Origin: an uncultured Clostridia bacterium
GTDB lineage: Bacteria; Bacillota; Clostridia; Lachnospirales; Anaerotignaceae
Direction: 5' to 3'
NCBI GenBank assembly: GCA_944379995.1
Contig: CALWGF010000001.1
Span: 225,006-289,005 of the forward strand
DNA length: 64,000 bases
Made by a program: the position numbers and the translations under genes
Shown: positions 1-8,203 of the stretch, piece by piece
Numbering within the stretch: position 1 is the first letter of the stretch
Layout: each line of letters begins with the position of its first letter
Notes under the pieces: generated by a model
Seen by the model: the letters and a program-made list of their open reading frames with translations, nothing else
Told to the model about the DNA's origin: nothing
Database searches by the model: none

Positions 1-1205
1 TTGAAGAAATTGTTGAGAAAGTAGAAGAAACAACAGAAGAAGTTGTTGAAGAAGTAAAAGAGGAAACAGCAGGAGAAGTTGTTGAAGAAGTAAAAGAGGA
101 AACAGCAGAAGAAGTTGTTGAAGAAGTAAAAGAGGAAACAGCAAAAGAAGTTGTTGAAGAAGTAAAAGAAGAAGCAGCAAAAGAAGTTGTTGAAGAAGTA
201 AAAGAAGAAACAACAGAAGAAGTTATAGAAGAAATTATTGAAACAGAAGAAGAATTAGTTGAAGAAGTAAAAGAAGAAAAACCAACAAAAAAAGGTTTCT
301 TTGCAAAACTTTTTGCTGGTCTTGATAAAACAAGAAAAAATATACTTGGTGGTGTTGATACTGTTCTTGGTGCTTTCACTAAAATAGATGAGGAGCTTTT
401 TGAGGAACTTGAAGAAGTTCTTATTATGGCTGATATTGGTGTTGAAACAACAATGAATATTATTGATAATCTTAGAAAAAGAGTTAAAAAAGAAAAAACA
501 ACAGACCCACAAGCTATTAAAAGTATGCTTGTAGATGAAATTACAGATATTTTAAATGAGGGTGCTGATGATGACTATGAACTTCCAAAACCAACAGTAA
601 TGCTTGTTATTGGTGTAAATGGTGTTGGTAAAACTACAACAATAGGTAAACTTTCTCATAATTATAAAGAACAAGGAAATAAAGTTATACTTGCGGCAGC
701 CGATACATTTAGAGCAGCAGCTATTGACCAGCTTAAAGTATGGGGAGAAAGAGCTGGTATTGATGTTATTCGTCACGAAGAAAATTCTGACCCTGCGGCA
801 GTTGTTTTTGATGCTGTAAATGCAGCTAAAAATAGAAATATGGATATTCTTATTTGTGATACTGCTGGTCGTCTTCATAACAAAAAGAACCTTATGGAAG
901 AGCTTAAAAAGATTTCTAAAGTTATTGATAGAGAATATCCAGAAGCTAATAAAGAAGTTTATCTTGTACTTGATGCTACAACAGGTCAAAATGCTATGCA
1001 GCAGGCTAAACTTTTTAAAGAAGTTGCAAATATTACAGGCATTATACTTACAAAACTTGACGGTACTGCAAAAGGTGGTATTGTTATTGCAATTAAATCA
1101 GAACTTAATATACCTGTAAGATATATCGGTGTTGGAGAAGGTATAAATGACCTTCAGAAATTTAATGCGAGAGATTTTGCATCTGCTCTTTTTGGCAATG
1201 AGTAA
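1..1205 (+). CDS. ftsY: Signal recognition particle receptor FtsY (5' end outside window)
   Basis: GTPase that receives the SRP-ribosome complex at the membrane and pairs with Ffh for co-translational insertion. The frame is open from base 3 to the stop at 1203-1205 (400 visible residues), so the real start lies upstream; the internal ATG at 426 is not the start. The first ~85 visible residues are an acidic Glu/Val/Lys repeat (A domain), followed by a four-helix N domain and the G domain: P-loop GVNGVGKTTT (from ~612), DTAGRLHNK (~859) and TKLDGTAKGG (~1050). These motifs separate FtsY from Ffh, which has no acidic N-terminus and carries an M domain. It is followed by ylxM-ffh, giving both SRP GTPases in one locus, as is common in Firmicutes. 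Confidence 0.97.
   Translation, partial: EEIVEKVEETTEEVVEEVKEETAGEVVEEVKEETAEEVVEEVKEETAKEVVEEVKEEAAKEVVEEVKEETTEEVIEEIIETEEELVEEVKEEKPTKKGFFAKLFAGLDKTRKNILGGVDTVLGAFTKIDEELFEELEEVLIMADIGVETTMNIIDNLRKRVKKEKTTDPQAIKSMLVDEITDILNEGADDDYELPKPTVMLVIGVNGVGKTTTIGKLSHNYKEQGNKVILAAADTFRAAAIDQLKVWGERAGIDVIRHEENSDPAAVVFDAVNAAKNRNMDILICDTAGRLHNKKNLMEELKKISKVIDREYPEANKEVYLVLDATTGQNAMQQAKLFKEVANITGIILTKLDGTAKGGIVIAIKSELNIPVRYIGVGEGINDLQKFNARDFASALFGNE
39..254 (+). repeat. 36-bp tandem repeat encoding the acidic FtsY A-domain
   Basis: Five near-identical in-frame 36-bp units (39-74, 75-110, 111-146, 147-182, 183-218) encode the 12-residue motif EVVEEVKEETAX; degenerate units precede (3-38) and follow (219-254). 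Period 12 with E/V/K composition suggests an extended charged helix. A repeat of this kind can change copy number by slippage. It is coding, not a CRISPR: there are no unique spacers. Confidence 0.9.
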
Positions 1206-1248
1206 TATTGCATAAAAAATATATATAAAAATTTATAAATTTTAATAG

Positions 1249-1325
1249 GGTGTAAAGTAAAAATACTTGACACCATTGTGTTTTTAGTGTAGAATATTCG
1301 AGGTAAAGTAAAAATACTTTACACC
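1249..1325. promoter_or_regulatory. Paired palindromes overlapping the ylxM promoter (operator candidates)
   Basis: Two related 26-bp dyads lie at 1249-1274 and 1300-1325. Each has a left arm ending TAAAGTA, a four-A centre, and a right arm TACTT(G/T)ACACC. The first covers the -35 box; the second lies just downstream of the -10, near the likely start point. The pair is flanked by a 9-bp direct repeat TTAATAGGG (1242-1250 and 1327-1335), so the whole could be a tiny inserted cassette rather than an ancestral operator. No regulator is known from the sequence; YlxM itself is a helix-turn-helix protein. Confidence 0.55.
1267..1295 (+). promoter_or_regulatory. Sigma-A promoter of ylxM-ffh
   Basis: TTGACA at 1267-1272 and TAGAAT at 1290-1295 with exactly 17 bp between. 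It lies in the 141-bp gap after ftsY, so ylxM-ffh has its own start as well as any readthrough from ftsY. Confidence 0.75.
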
Positions 1326-1346
1326 CTTAATAGGGAGAGATGAAAT

Positions 1347-1700
1347 ATGGATAGTTTATTACAGATTTCACTGCTTTTTGATTTTTACGGTGAACTTCTT
1401 ACGGATAAACAAAAAACTATATACCGTATGTATTATGATGAAGATTTATCTCTTTCGGAAATAGGCGAGGAACTTCAAATAAGCCGTCAAGCTGTTAGAG
1501 ACCAGCTTAAACGTACAGAAAAAATTTTGAAGGAATATGAAGAAAAATTAAACCTTGTCGAAAAATTTGTAATACACAAAGAGTCAGTTGCTAAAATTAA
1601 AAAAATTGTGGAAGATATTGAGAATAAATTTGATGTGCCACATAATATGCTTAATTGTATAGAGGATATTAAAAAAATAGCAGATGATATTCTTTGCTGA
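1347..1700 (+). CDS. ylxM: YlxM-family helix-turn-helix protein
   Basis: 117-residue all-helical protein of the YlxM/UPF0122 family, encoded next to ffh in most Firmicutes and thought to modulate SRP. Residues ~15-55 resemble a sigma-region-4-like HTH (LSLSEIGEELQISRQAVRD); the C-terminal half is a charged coiled coil. The ATG at 1347 follows an AGGGAGAG ribosome site. The stop lies 15 bp before ffh, so the two are co-transcribed. The family role is an accessory one; DNA binding is suggested only by the fold. Confidence 0.9.
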   Translation: MDSLLQISLLFDFYGELLTDKQKTIYRMYYDEDLSLSEIGEELQISRQAVRDQLKRTEKILKEYEEKLNLVEKFVIHKESVAKIKKIVEDIENKFDVPHNMLNCIEDIKKIADDILC

Positions 1701-1715
1701 CAGGAGGGTTAAATT

Positions 1716-3053
1716 ATGGCATTTGAAGGTTTATCCGGAAAACTTCAGGAAGTTTTTAAACAGCTTAGAAGTAAAGGAAAACTTACTGAAGATGATGTAA
1801 AAACTGCAATGCGTGAAGTTAAAATAGCTTTACTTGAGGCTGACGTTAACTTTAAAATTGTTAAGTCTTTTATTAAAAAAGTAACAGAAAGAGCTGTTGG
1901 TACTGAAGTTCTTGAAGGACTTAATCCAGCACAACAAGTAATAAAAATTGTTAATGAAGAAATGATTGAGCTTATGGGTACTACCCAAAGCAAACTCACT
2001 TTTGCAAACCGTCCGCCAACAGTTTATATGATGGTTGGTCTTCAGGGTGCAGGTAAAACAACAACAAGTGGTAAACTTGCAGGACTTTTAAGAAAACAAG
2101 GTAAAAAACCTCTTTTGGTTGCCTGTGACGTTTATAGACCTGCTGCTATAAAACAGCTTCAAGTTGTTGGTAAAACTTATGATATACCTGTTTTTGAAAT
2201 GGGCGATAAAGTAAATCCTGTTGAAATAGCTAAAAAATCTCTTGAGTATGCTGAACAAAACAGACACGATGTTGTTCTTATTGATACAGCCGGTCGTCTT
2301 CATATAAATGAAGAACTTATGGACGAGCTTAAAAATATAAAAGCTAATGTAAGACCTCAAGAAATTATACTTGTTATTGACGCTATGACAGGTCAGGACG
2401 CTGTAACAGTTGCTGAAAGTTTTGATACACAGCTTGGTGTTGACGGTATTATACTTACAAAACTTGATGGTGATACAAGAGGTGGTGCTGCTCTTTCAGT
2501 AAGACACGTTACAGGAAAGCCTATAAAATATGTTGGTATGGGTGAAAAGCTCGAAGATTTAGAGCCTTTCTATCCAGACAGAATGGCATCAAGAATACTT
2601 GGTATGGGTGATATTTTATCACTTATTGATAAAGCTCAAGCTAATTTTGATGAAAAACAAGCTATGGAGCTTCAGAAAAAAATGAGAGAAAATGATTTCA
2701 CATTAGAAGATTTTCTTTCACAGATGCAACAGGTTAAAAAAATGGGACCTTTAAAAGACCTTATTGGTATGATACCGGGTATGAACCAGTTAAATATACC
2801 TGATGCAGACCTTGACCCTAAAATACTTGCTCACGTTGAGGCTATTATACAGTCTATGACTATTGAAGAAAGAAGAAATCCTTCAATACTTAATGGTCCA
2901 AGAAAAAAACGTATTGCACAGGGTAGTGGTAGAAATATTGCAGAAGTAAACCGATTGCTTAAACAGTTTGAAGAAATGAAAAAAATGATGAAGCAGTTGG
3001 GAGATTTTCAAAAGGGTAAAAAAGGAAAATTTAAACTTCCTTTTTTAAGATAA
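1716..3053 (+). CDS. ffh: Signal recognition particle protein Ffh (SRP54)
   Basis: 445-residue SRP GTPase, full length for the family. N domain residues 1-90; G domain with P-loop GLQGAGKTTTSGKL (~108-121), DTAGRLH (~190) and TKLDGDTRGG (~247); a methionine-rich M domain from ~300 to the end binds SRP RNA and signal peptides. The start follows a strong AGGAGG. It acts with FtsY, encoded upstream. The 4.5S/6S-type SRP RNA is not in this window. Confidence 0.98.
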   Translation: MAFEGLSGKLQEVFKQLRSKGKLTEDDVKTAMREVKIALLEADVNFKIVKSFIKKVTERAVGTEVLEGLNPAQQVIKIVNEEMIELMGTTQSKLTFANRPPTVYMMVGLQGAGKTTTSGKLAGLLRKQGKKPLLVACDVYRPAAIKQLQVVGKTYDIPVFEMGDKVNPVEIAKKSLEYAEQNRHDVVLIDTAGRLHINEELMDELKNIKANVRPQEIILVIDAMTGQDAVTVAESFDTQLGVDGIILTKLDGDTRGGAALSVRHVTGKPIKYVGMGEKLEDLEPFYPDRMASRILGMGDILSLIDKAQANFDEKQAMELQKKMRENDFTLEDFLSQMQQVKKMGPLKDLIGMIPGMNQLNIPDADLDPKILAHVEAIIQSMTIEERRNPSILNGPRKKRIAQGSGRNIAEVNRLLKQFEEMKKMMKQLGDFQKGKKGKFKLPFLR

Positions 3054-3098
3054 AATAAAAAAAAGATTATAATTAATATTTTTAGGAGGAATTTAAAA

Positions 3099-3347
3099 AT
3101 GGCAGTAAGAATTAGATTAAAAAGATTAGGAGCTAAAAAAGCACCATTTTATAGAATAGTTGTTGCAGATTCAAGAACAGCAAGAAATGGTAAATCAATA
3201 GCTGAAATCGGTTACTATGACCCAACTAAAGAACCAGCAGTATTAAAAGTTGATACAGAAGAAGCTAGCAAATGGATTGCTAACGGTGCTCAGCCTTCAG
3301 ATACAGCTAAAGTTTTATTACAGAAAGCTGGCGTTATCAATAAATAA
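3099..3347 (+). CDS. rpsP: 30S ribosomal protein S16
   Basis: 82-residue S16, normal length. The N-terminus [20 protein letters not shown] and the block [13 protein letters not shown] are diagnostic. It binds 16S rRNA early in 30S assembly. It sits in the conserved order ffh-rpsP-khpA-rimM-trmD with an AGGAGG site 9 bases before the ATG. Confidence 0.98.
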   Translation: MAVRIRLKRLGAKKAPFYRIVVADSRTARNGKSIAEIGYYDPTKEPAVLKVDTEEASKWIANGAQPSDTAKVLLQKAGVINK

Positions 3348-3371
3348 TTTCTTCAATTGGAGGAGATTAGT

Positions 3372-3602
3372 ATGAAAGAACTTTTAGAGGTAATCGCAAG
3401 AAACCTCGTTGATTATCCTGATAAGGTGAGTGTTAGTCAGTCAGAAAATGAACGCTCTATACTTTTAGAACTTAGAGTTGCACCTGAGGATATGGGAAAG
3501 GTTATAGGTAAACAGGGAAGAATTGCAAAGGCAATAAGAACTGTTGTAAAAGCTGCTGCTGTTCACGAGGATAAAAAAATTATCGTTGAAATTGTACAGT
3601 AA
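3372..3602 (+). CDS. khpA: KH-domain RNA-binding protein KhpA (YlqC)
   Basis: 76-residue single KH domain; the GxxG-type loop appears as GKVIGKQGRIAKAIR (~38-52). KhpA/KhpB bind RNA in Firmicutes and affect division and sRNA biology. The ATG at 3372 is preferred over the upstream TTG at 3357 because GGAGGAG lies just before it. It starts 24 bp after rpsP and is followed by a terminator. Confidence 0.92.
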   Translation: MKELLEVIARNLVDYPDKVSVSQSENERSILLELRVAPEDMGKVIGKQGRIAKAIRTVVKAAAVHEDKKIIVEIVQ

Positions 3603-3620
3603 TGCACATTAAAAAAATAA

Positions 3621-3650
3621 TGGGGTTGCCTATTGGCAGTCCCATTTTTT
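3621..3650 (+). terminator. Rho-independent terminator after khpA
   Basis: A 10-bp stem (TGGGGTTGCC with GGCAGTCCCA, two G-U pairs), loop TATT, then six T. It separates rpsP-khpA from rimM-trmD and may be leaky. Confidence 0.75.
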
Positions 3651-3692
3651 ATTATAATTAAAGCAATAAAAAATAAAAGAGGTGAAATTATT

Positions 3693-4202
3693 ATGGATAA
3701 ATATTTTGAAATAGGCAAAATAACAGGCACTCACGGCATTAAAGGCACATTTAGAGTTTTTCCAACTACACAACAGCCTGAAAGATTTGAACTTTTAAAA
3801 GAAATTACTGTTGAAAATAGAGGTAAAATCGAAGTTTTTCATATACAAAAAATAGCTTATCATAAAAAATTTGTTCTTGTTACTGTAAAAGAAATAAATG
3901 ATATTAATGTTGCAGAAACTTATAAAAACGCTACAATATTAATTCCAGAAGAAAAAGCCATACCTCTTGAGGAAGATGAATATTATACAAAAGACCTTTA
4001 TGATATGGAAGTTTATACAGAAGAAGGGGAATTTTTAGGTATACTTACTGATATATATGAAACAGGTGCTAATGATGTTTATGGTGTTAAAAAAGAAGGG
4101 GAAAAAGAACTTCTTATACCTGCAATAAAAGATTGTATTTTAAATGTTGATGTTGAAAATAATAAAATGACTGTAAAACTTTTAGAAGGATTGAGAAACT
4201 AA
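3693..4202 (+). CDS. rimM: 16S rRNA processing protein RimM
   Basis: 169-residue RimM, which binds S19 and the 30S head during maturation. Signature [19 protein letters not shown] (N-terminal beta-barrel) and a C-terminal PRC-barrel ([19 protein letters not shown]). The ATG at 3693 has an AGAGGTGA site 9 bases upstream; an in-frame extension to 3633 would start inside the khpA terminator and is rejected. The stop overlaps the trmD start by one base (TAATG), implying translational coupling. Confidence 0.95.
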   Translation: MDKYFEIGKITGTHGIKGTFRVFPTTQQPERFELLKEITVENRGKIEVFHIQKIAYHKKFVLVTVKEINDINVAETYKNATILIPEEKAIPLEEDEYYTKDLYDMEVYTEEGEFLGILTDIYETGANDVYGVKKEGEKELLIPAIKDCILNVDVENNKMTVKLLEGLRN

Positions 4203-4945
4203 TGAATTTCTTTGTTTTAACACTTTTTCCAGATATGATTACAGATACTCTTTCTCATAGTATTACAGGAAGGGCAATTAAAGAAGGAAAAATAAATATT
4301 GATGCTGTTAATATTCGTGATTTTGCCAATAATAAACAGAAACACGTTGATGATTATCCTTATGGTGGTGGTGCTGGTATGGTTATGCAACCACAACCTG
4401 TATATGATGCATATAAAAGCATTGAACAAAAAGCCGGTAAAAATACTCGTGTTATATATATGACACCACAAGGAAAAACTTTTAATCAAAAAATGGCTGA
4501 AGAGTTTTCAAAAGAAGAAAATTTAGTGTTTTTATGTGGTCATTATGAAGGTATTGATGAAAGAGTTATTGAGGAAATAGTAACAGATGAAGTTTCAATA
4601 GGTGATTTTGTACTTACAGGCGGAGAGCTTGCCTCAATTATGATGATTGATGCTATATCTCGTCTTGTTCCCGGTGTTTTAGGTAAAGAGGAGTCTTTTC
4701 AAGATGAAAGCTTTTCCGATAACCTTCTTGAGTATCCACAATATACAAGACCATATGAATTTATGGGCAAAAAAGTTCCTGATGTTCTTCTTTCCGGTCA
4801 TCATCAAAATGTTGCAAAATGGAGAAGGGAACAGTCTTTATTACGTACAATAGAAAAACGTCCTGACCTTATTAAAAAAGCTGAACTCTCTAAAAAAGAT
4901 ATTGAATATATCAAAAAATTGGGAAAATATGATATAATAAAATAA
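4202..4945 (+). CDS. trmD: tRNA (guanine-N1)-methyltransferase TrmD
   Basis: 247-residue SPOUT methyltransferase that makes m1G37 in tRNAs and prevents +1 frameshifting. Family motifs: [14 protein letters not shown] (~51-64), [12 protein letters not shown] (~111-122) and [13 protein letters not shown] (~132-144), the SAM-binding trefoil knot. Coupled to rimM by a one-base overlap. In many genomes rplS follows; here it does not. Confidence 0.98.
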   Translation: MNFFVLTLFPDMITDTLSHSITGRAIKEGKINIDAVNIRDFANNKQKHVDDYPYGGGAGMVMQPQPVYDAYKSIEQKAGKNTRVIYMTPQGKTFNQKMAEEFSKEENLVFLCGHYEGIDERVIEEIVTDEVSIGDFVLTGGELASIMMIDAISRLVPGVLGKEESFQDESFSDNLLEYPQYTRPYEFMGKKVPDVLLSGHHQNVAKWRREQSLLRTIEKRPDLIKKAELSKKDIEYIKKLGKYDIIK

Positions 4946-4960
4946 AAAGAGGTGTTTTTA

Positions 4961-5218
4961 ATGAAAGGGCTTATTTTAAAAATTACAGTTTTAATGGCTC
5001 TTATAATGCTTATAGGTGGTACAGTTTATGGTCAATGCTTTATTAGATATAAAAATAATTGTGTAAATAATACACCTGTATGCGGACATATTGAATGTGT
5101 TAATAATAATGTTTGTCAGTATGAAAATTATACAAATGATTATTATAATAATTGTATAAATAATAATACTACTCAAACATATTCAGTACATCATAAAGAA
5201 CATCACGGACACCATTAA
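4961..5218 (+). CDS. Small secreted Asn/Cys/His-rich protein, unknown
   Basis: 85 residues, not recognised. An N-terminal hydrophobic segment (~5-22, ILKITVLMALIMLIGGTVYG) looks like a signal peptide. The mature part has six Cys, many Asn and Tyr, and ends in a His-rich tail HHKEHHGHH, so metal binding is plausible. The ATG at 4961 is chosen because AAAGAGGTG lies 8 bases upstream; the frame opens at 4952. It lies 15 bp after trmD and is probably co-transcribed, ending at the bidirectional terminator. Confidence 0.6.
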   Translation: MKGLILKITVLMALIMLIGGTVYGQCFIRYKNNCVNNTPVCGHIECVNNNVCQYENYTNDYYNNCINNNTTQTYSVHHKEHHGHH

Positions 5219-5219
5219 A

Positions 5220-5243
5220 AAAAGAACCCGAATGGGTTCTTTT
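5220..5243. terminator. Bidirectional terminator
   Basis: Perfect stem AAAAGAACCC / GGGTTCTTTT with loop GAAT, T-rich on both sides. It ends the trmD transcript on + and the helicase transcript on -. Confidence 0.9.
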
Positions 5244-6862
5244 TATTTTTTGCCTTTACCTTTTGTTTTTTTAGCAATTTCAATATTTATTTTTTTACCT
5301 TTTATTTTGTTGTTTTTCATTCCTTTTATAACATCTTTTGCATATTCAGAAGGAACATCAACAAATGTATAATCATCATAAATATCTATTGAGCCTATAA
5401 CTTTTCCAGAAATTCCTGTTTCTCCTGCTATTGCACCAAGTACGTCTTTTGTACGTATTTTATGCTTTTTACCTGCATTTATAAAAAGTCTTACTGTTTT
5501 TTCTCCGCTATCACCATATGCATCACAACCGTCAAAATTAATATCATCTATTGCATCAAGAGCATCACCACTAAAGTCAGCAAGATGTAATTTCATAAGT
5601 GCTGCTGCTATGTCCATTGCTACAAAATCATCTTCAAGCATACTTTCAACTATATTGATGTATTTTGTAAGATGTCCTTCTTCTATTGTTTCTTTAACTT
5701 TATCAATAAAGTTGTTTGTTTTTGCTTCTTCAATATCTGAAAGAGTAGGAAGTTTCTGCTGTATAATTTTTGTTTTTGTATATTTCATTATGTCACGAAG
5801 TTTATATATTTCTTTTCCTACACAGAATGTAAATGCTTTACCAGAACGTCCTGCACGTCCTGTTCTTCCTATACGATGAACATAATATTCTTCATCTTGT
5901 GGTATATCATAGTTTATAACCATATCAATATCATCAACGTCAATACCCCTTGCGGCAACGTCTGTGGCTACAAGTATTTCTATTGTACCATTTCTGAATT
6001 TTTTCATTACAACGTCACGCTGTGGCTGTTTAAGGTCACCGTGAAGTCCTTCTGCAAAATATCCTCTGCCTTGTAAAAGTTCAACAACATCATCAACACG
6101 TTTTTTTGTATTACAGAATACTATTGAAAGTTTTGGATTGTACATATCCATAAGACGTGTAAGAGCATCAAGTTTTGTTTTTTCTTTGACATCAAAATAT
6201 ATCTGGTCAATATTTGGAACTGTAAGCTCTTTTCTTATTACTTTAATATATTCTGGTTCTGTTAAAAATCTCTTTGTAATATCAAGTATTTCTTTTGATA
6301 ATGTAGCAGAAAAAAGAATTGTCTGTCTTTCTGGTGGAATTTTTATAAGTATTGTTTCTATATCTTCTCTAAATCCCATATCAAGCATTTCATCAGCTTC
6401 ATCAAGTATAACAGTTTTTACTGTTTCCATTTTAAGAGTACGACGTTTCATATGGTCCATAACTCTGCCCGGTGTACCTATTATAACTTGTGCACCTTTT
6501 TTAAGTGCTGAAATCTGTCGGTCTATTGGCTGTCCACCATATATAGGTACTACTCTTATACTATCTTTGTATTTAAGAAGTTTTCTAAATTCTTCACTAA
6601 CTTGTATGGCAAGCTCTCTTGTCGGACAAAGTATAACTGCTTGAAGTCTTCTGTCTTCTGGGTCAATCATTTCAATACAAGGTATACCAAAAGCAGCAGT
6701 TTTTCCTGTACCTGTCTGTGATTGTCCAATAACGTCTTTTCCTTCCATAATTACCGATATTGCCTGTGACTGTATCGGTGTAGCCTCCTCAAATCCCATA
6801 TCTGCAACTGCACGGCATATTTCAGGAGATAAATTCATTTCTTCAAATTTTAAAGTTTCCAT
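5243..6862 (-). CDS. DEAD-box ATP-dependent RNA helicase (DbpA/CshA type)
   Basis: 539-residue RNA helicase. RecA1: Q-motif TPIQSQ (~28), Walker A SQTGTGKTAAF (~48), PTRELA, DEAD (~153), SAT (~183). RecA2: ATDVAARGIDVDDID (~300) and HRIGRTGRAGR (~330). The C-terminus (~450-525, VRLFINAGKKHKIRTKDVLG) is a DbpA-type RNA-binding domain followed by a basic Lys/Gly tail. Such proteins remodel rRNA or mRNA in ribosome assembly and cold adaptation. It is monocistronic, with a ~130-nt structured leader. DeaD, CshA and DbpA cannot be told apart from motifs alone. Confidence 0.95.
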   Translation of the reverse strand: METLKFEEMNLSPEICRAVADMGFEEATPIQSQAISVIMEGKDVIGQSQTGTGKTAAFGIPCIEMIDPEDRRLQAVILCPTRELAIQVSEEFRKLLKYKDSIRVVPIYGGQPIDRQISALKKGAQVIIGTPGRVMDHMKRRTLKMETVKTVILDEADEMLDMGFREDIETILIKIPPERQTILFSATLSKEILDITKRFLTEPEYIKVIRKELTVPNIDQIYFDVKEKTKLDALTRLMDMYNPKLSIVFCNTKKRVDDVVELLQGRGYFAEGLHGDLKQPQRDVVMKKFRNGTIEILVATDVAARGIDVDDIDMVINYDIPQDEEYYVHRIGRTGRAGRSGKAFTFCVGKEIYKLRDIMKYTKTKIIQQKLPTLSDIEEAKTNNFIDKVKETIEEGHLTKYINIVESMLEDDFVAMDIAAALMKLHLADFSGDALDAIDDINFDGCDAYGDSGEKTVRLFINAGKKHKIRTKDVLGAIAGETGISGKVIGSIDIYDDYTFVDVPSEYAKDVIKGMKNNKIKGKKINIEIAKKTKGKGKK

Positions 6863-6889
6863 TTATAAATTCCTTTCCGATTTTTCAAA

Positions 6890-7030
6890 AGCCAAATCGA
6901 AAAGCATAATAATATCATAATTAAACACACAACATATATAACGCAATATGCTTTTAAATTCGGCTCTTTTATATGTTCTATTTTTAAATAGACTGTTTAT
7001 TAATATACCATTATTCTCCTAGTATTGCAA
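6890..7030 (-). promoter_or_regulatory. Helicase promoter and long-stem 5' leader
   Basis: Reading minus, TTGCAA (7030-7025) and TATATT (7007-7002) are 17 bp apart. The transcript would begin with ~130 nt of leader in which AGCCGAATTTAAAAGCATA (arm 6965-6947) can pair with a near-complementary 19-nt arm at 6908-6890 (about three wobbles or mismatches), ending just before the helicase ribosome site. Long leaders are typical of cold-shock helicase genes; control by this stem is inference. Confidence 0.55.
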
Positions 7031-7144
7031 CAATAATATTATTATTTTATATAAAAGATTTTATACATAAAAAACAAAAAGTCTGCGGATAGTGGATTGA
7101 AATAAAAATATATATAATGTATATTTCTTTAAGAGGTGAGATTT

Positions 7145-7732
7145 ATGGACTGTTCAAAAACAGGAGAACTTATTTTAAAATTTAGAAAACAAAAATCTAT
7201 GACACAAAAAGATGTGGCAGAAAGACTTAATATTAGCCCTAAAACTGTGTCAAAATGGGAAAGGGGAACAGGTTGCCCTGATGTGTCTATTTTAAACAGT
7301 CTTTGTGATGTTTTGGGTGTAAATATAAAAGATATACTTAAAGGTGAAATTGATATAAATGAAAGTGAGAATGGTAATATGAAAAAAACAGAATTTTATG
7401 TTTGCAGTGAATGTGGAAATATTATAAGTGCAACAAATACAGCAGATATATATTGTTGTGGTAAAAAACTTGAAAAACTTCAAAGTGTTAAGGCTGATGA
7501 TAGCGACCATAATTTTATAGTTGAGTATACAGATGGTGAATATTATGTTACTATGAACCACCCTATGGAAAAAGGACATTATATAAAATTTGTTGTATAT
7601 ATAACATCAGATAAAATGCAATTTATAAAACTTTATCCAGAACAAGAAATACATTTGAGATTTAAAAAACAAGGTCACGGATTTTTCTATATTTATTGCA
7701 GTAATCACGGATTTTTCCGCAAATATATATAA
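7145..7732 (+). CDS. XRE-type regulator fused to a desulfoferrodoxin-like domain
   Basis: 195 residues. Residues ~7-62 form a Cro/CI HTH (MTQKDVAERLNISPKTVSKWERG). The rest resembles desulfoferrodoxin/superoxide reductase: a four-Cys site (CSEC at 87-90, CC at 104-105) like rubredoxin centre I, then centre II ligand candidates His122, His139, His145 (NHPMEKGHY), Cys185 and His188 (YCSNHG). All ligand types seem retained, so it could bind iron and sense superoxide or iron, or detoxify superoxide. The ATG at 7145 follows AAGAGGTG; a GTG at 7136 lies inside that site. It is monocistronic. The domain match is firm; the function is inferred. Confidence 0.8.
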   Translation: MDCSKTGELILKFRKQKSMTQKDVAERLNISPKTVSKWERGTGCPDVSILNSLCDVLGVNIKDILKGEIDINESENGNMKKTEFYVCSECGNIISATNTADIYCCGKKLEKLQSVKADDSDHNFIVEYTDGEYYVTMNHPMEKGHYIKFVVYITSDKMQFIKLYPEQEIHLRFKKQGHGFFYIYCSNHGFFRKYI

Positions 7733-7791
7733 TTTATATTGCAACAACCATAATTATAAGTATAAAATACTTATTAAAAGGTGGTGTAAAT

Positions 7792-8130
7792 ATGAAAGAT
7801 GATAAAATGACATTTAAAATTGCTATAAGACTTTTTAAAGGCGAAAAAGCTTTTGGTCCGGGTATTGCAGAACTACTTGAAAATATAGAAAAAGATGGCT
7901 CACTTCACAAAGCGTCAAAGTCTATGAATATTGCATATAGTAAGGCTTGGAAAATATTAAAAGACTCCGAAAATGCATTAGGTTTCCAACTTGTAGAAGG
8001 GAAACGTGGAGGTGTATCCGGTGGTGGTTCTAAATTGTCTAAAAATGGTTATGAAATTCTTAAAAAGTATAGAGAATTTGAACAAAGAATTTTTGAGGAA
8101 AGTGAAAGGATTTTTACTGATATTTTTTAA
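7792..8130 (+). CDS. ModE-like winged-helix regulator
   Basis: 112 residues matching the ModE N-terminal LysR-like winged helix (FGPGIAELLENIEKDGSLHKASKSMNIAYSKAWKILKDSEN... GGVSGGGSKLSKNG). It lacks the C-terminal molybdate-binding (MOP) domains, so it either binds DNA only or senses something else. It stands 73 bp before the purine permease and the molybdenum hydroxylase genes, in line with control of molybdoenzyme expression. Ribosome site AAAGGTGG. Confidence 0.85.
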   Translation: MKDDKMTFKIAIRLFKGEKAFGPGIAELLENIEKDGSLHKASKSMNIAYSKAWKILKDSENALGFQLVEGKRGGVSGGGSKLSKNGYEILKKYREFEQRIFEESERIFTDIF

Positions 8131-8203
8131 TTTTTGTGTATACAAATTTCGACAAATAAGATATACTTCATATTGTCAAAAAAATATGGAGGGAATTTGA
8201 ATT

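Noticed and set aside
39..254. Short regular repeats as a possible CRISPR
   Set aside because: Units are contiguous, in frame and encode the acidic FtsY domain; there are no spacers.
6138..6644. 168-codon open frame on + inside the helicase gene
   Set aside because: Shadow of the DEAD-box gene; low-complexity Ser/Ile-rich product.
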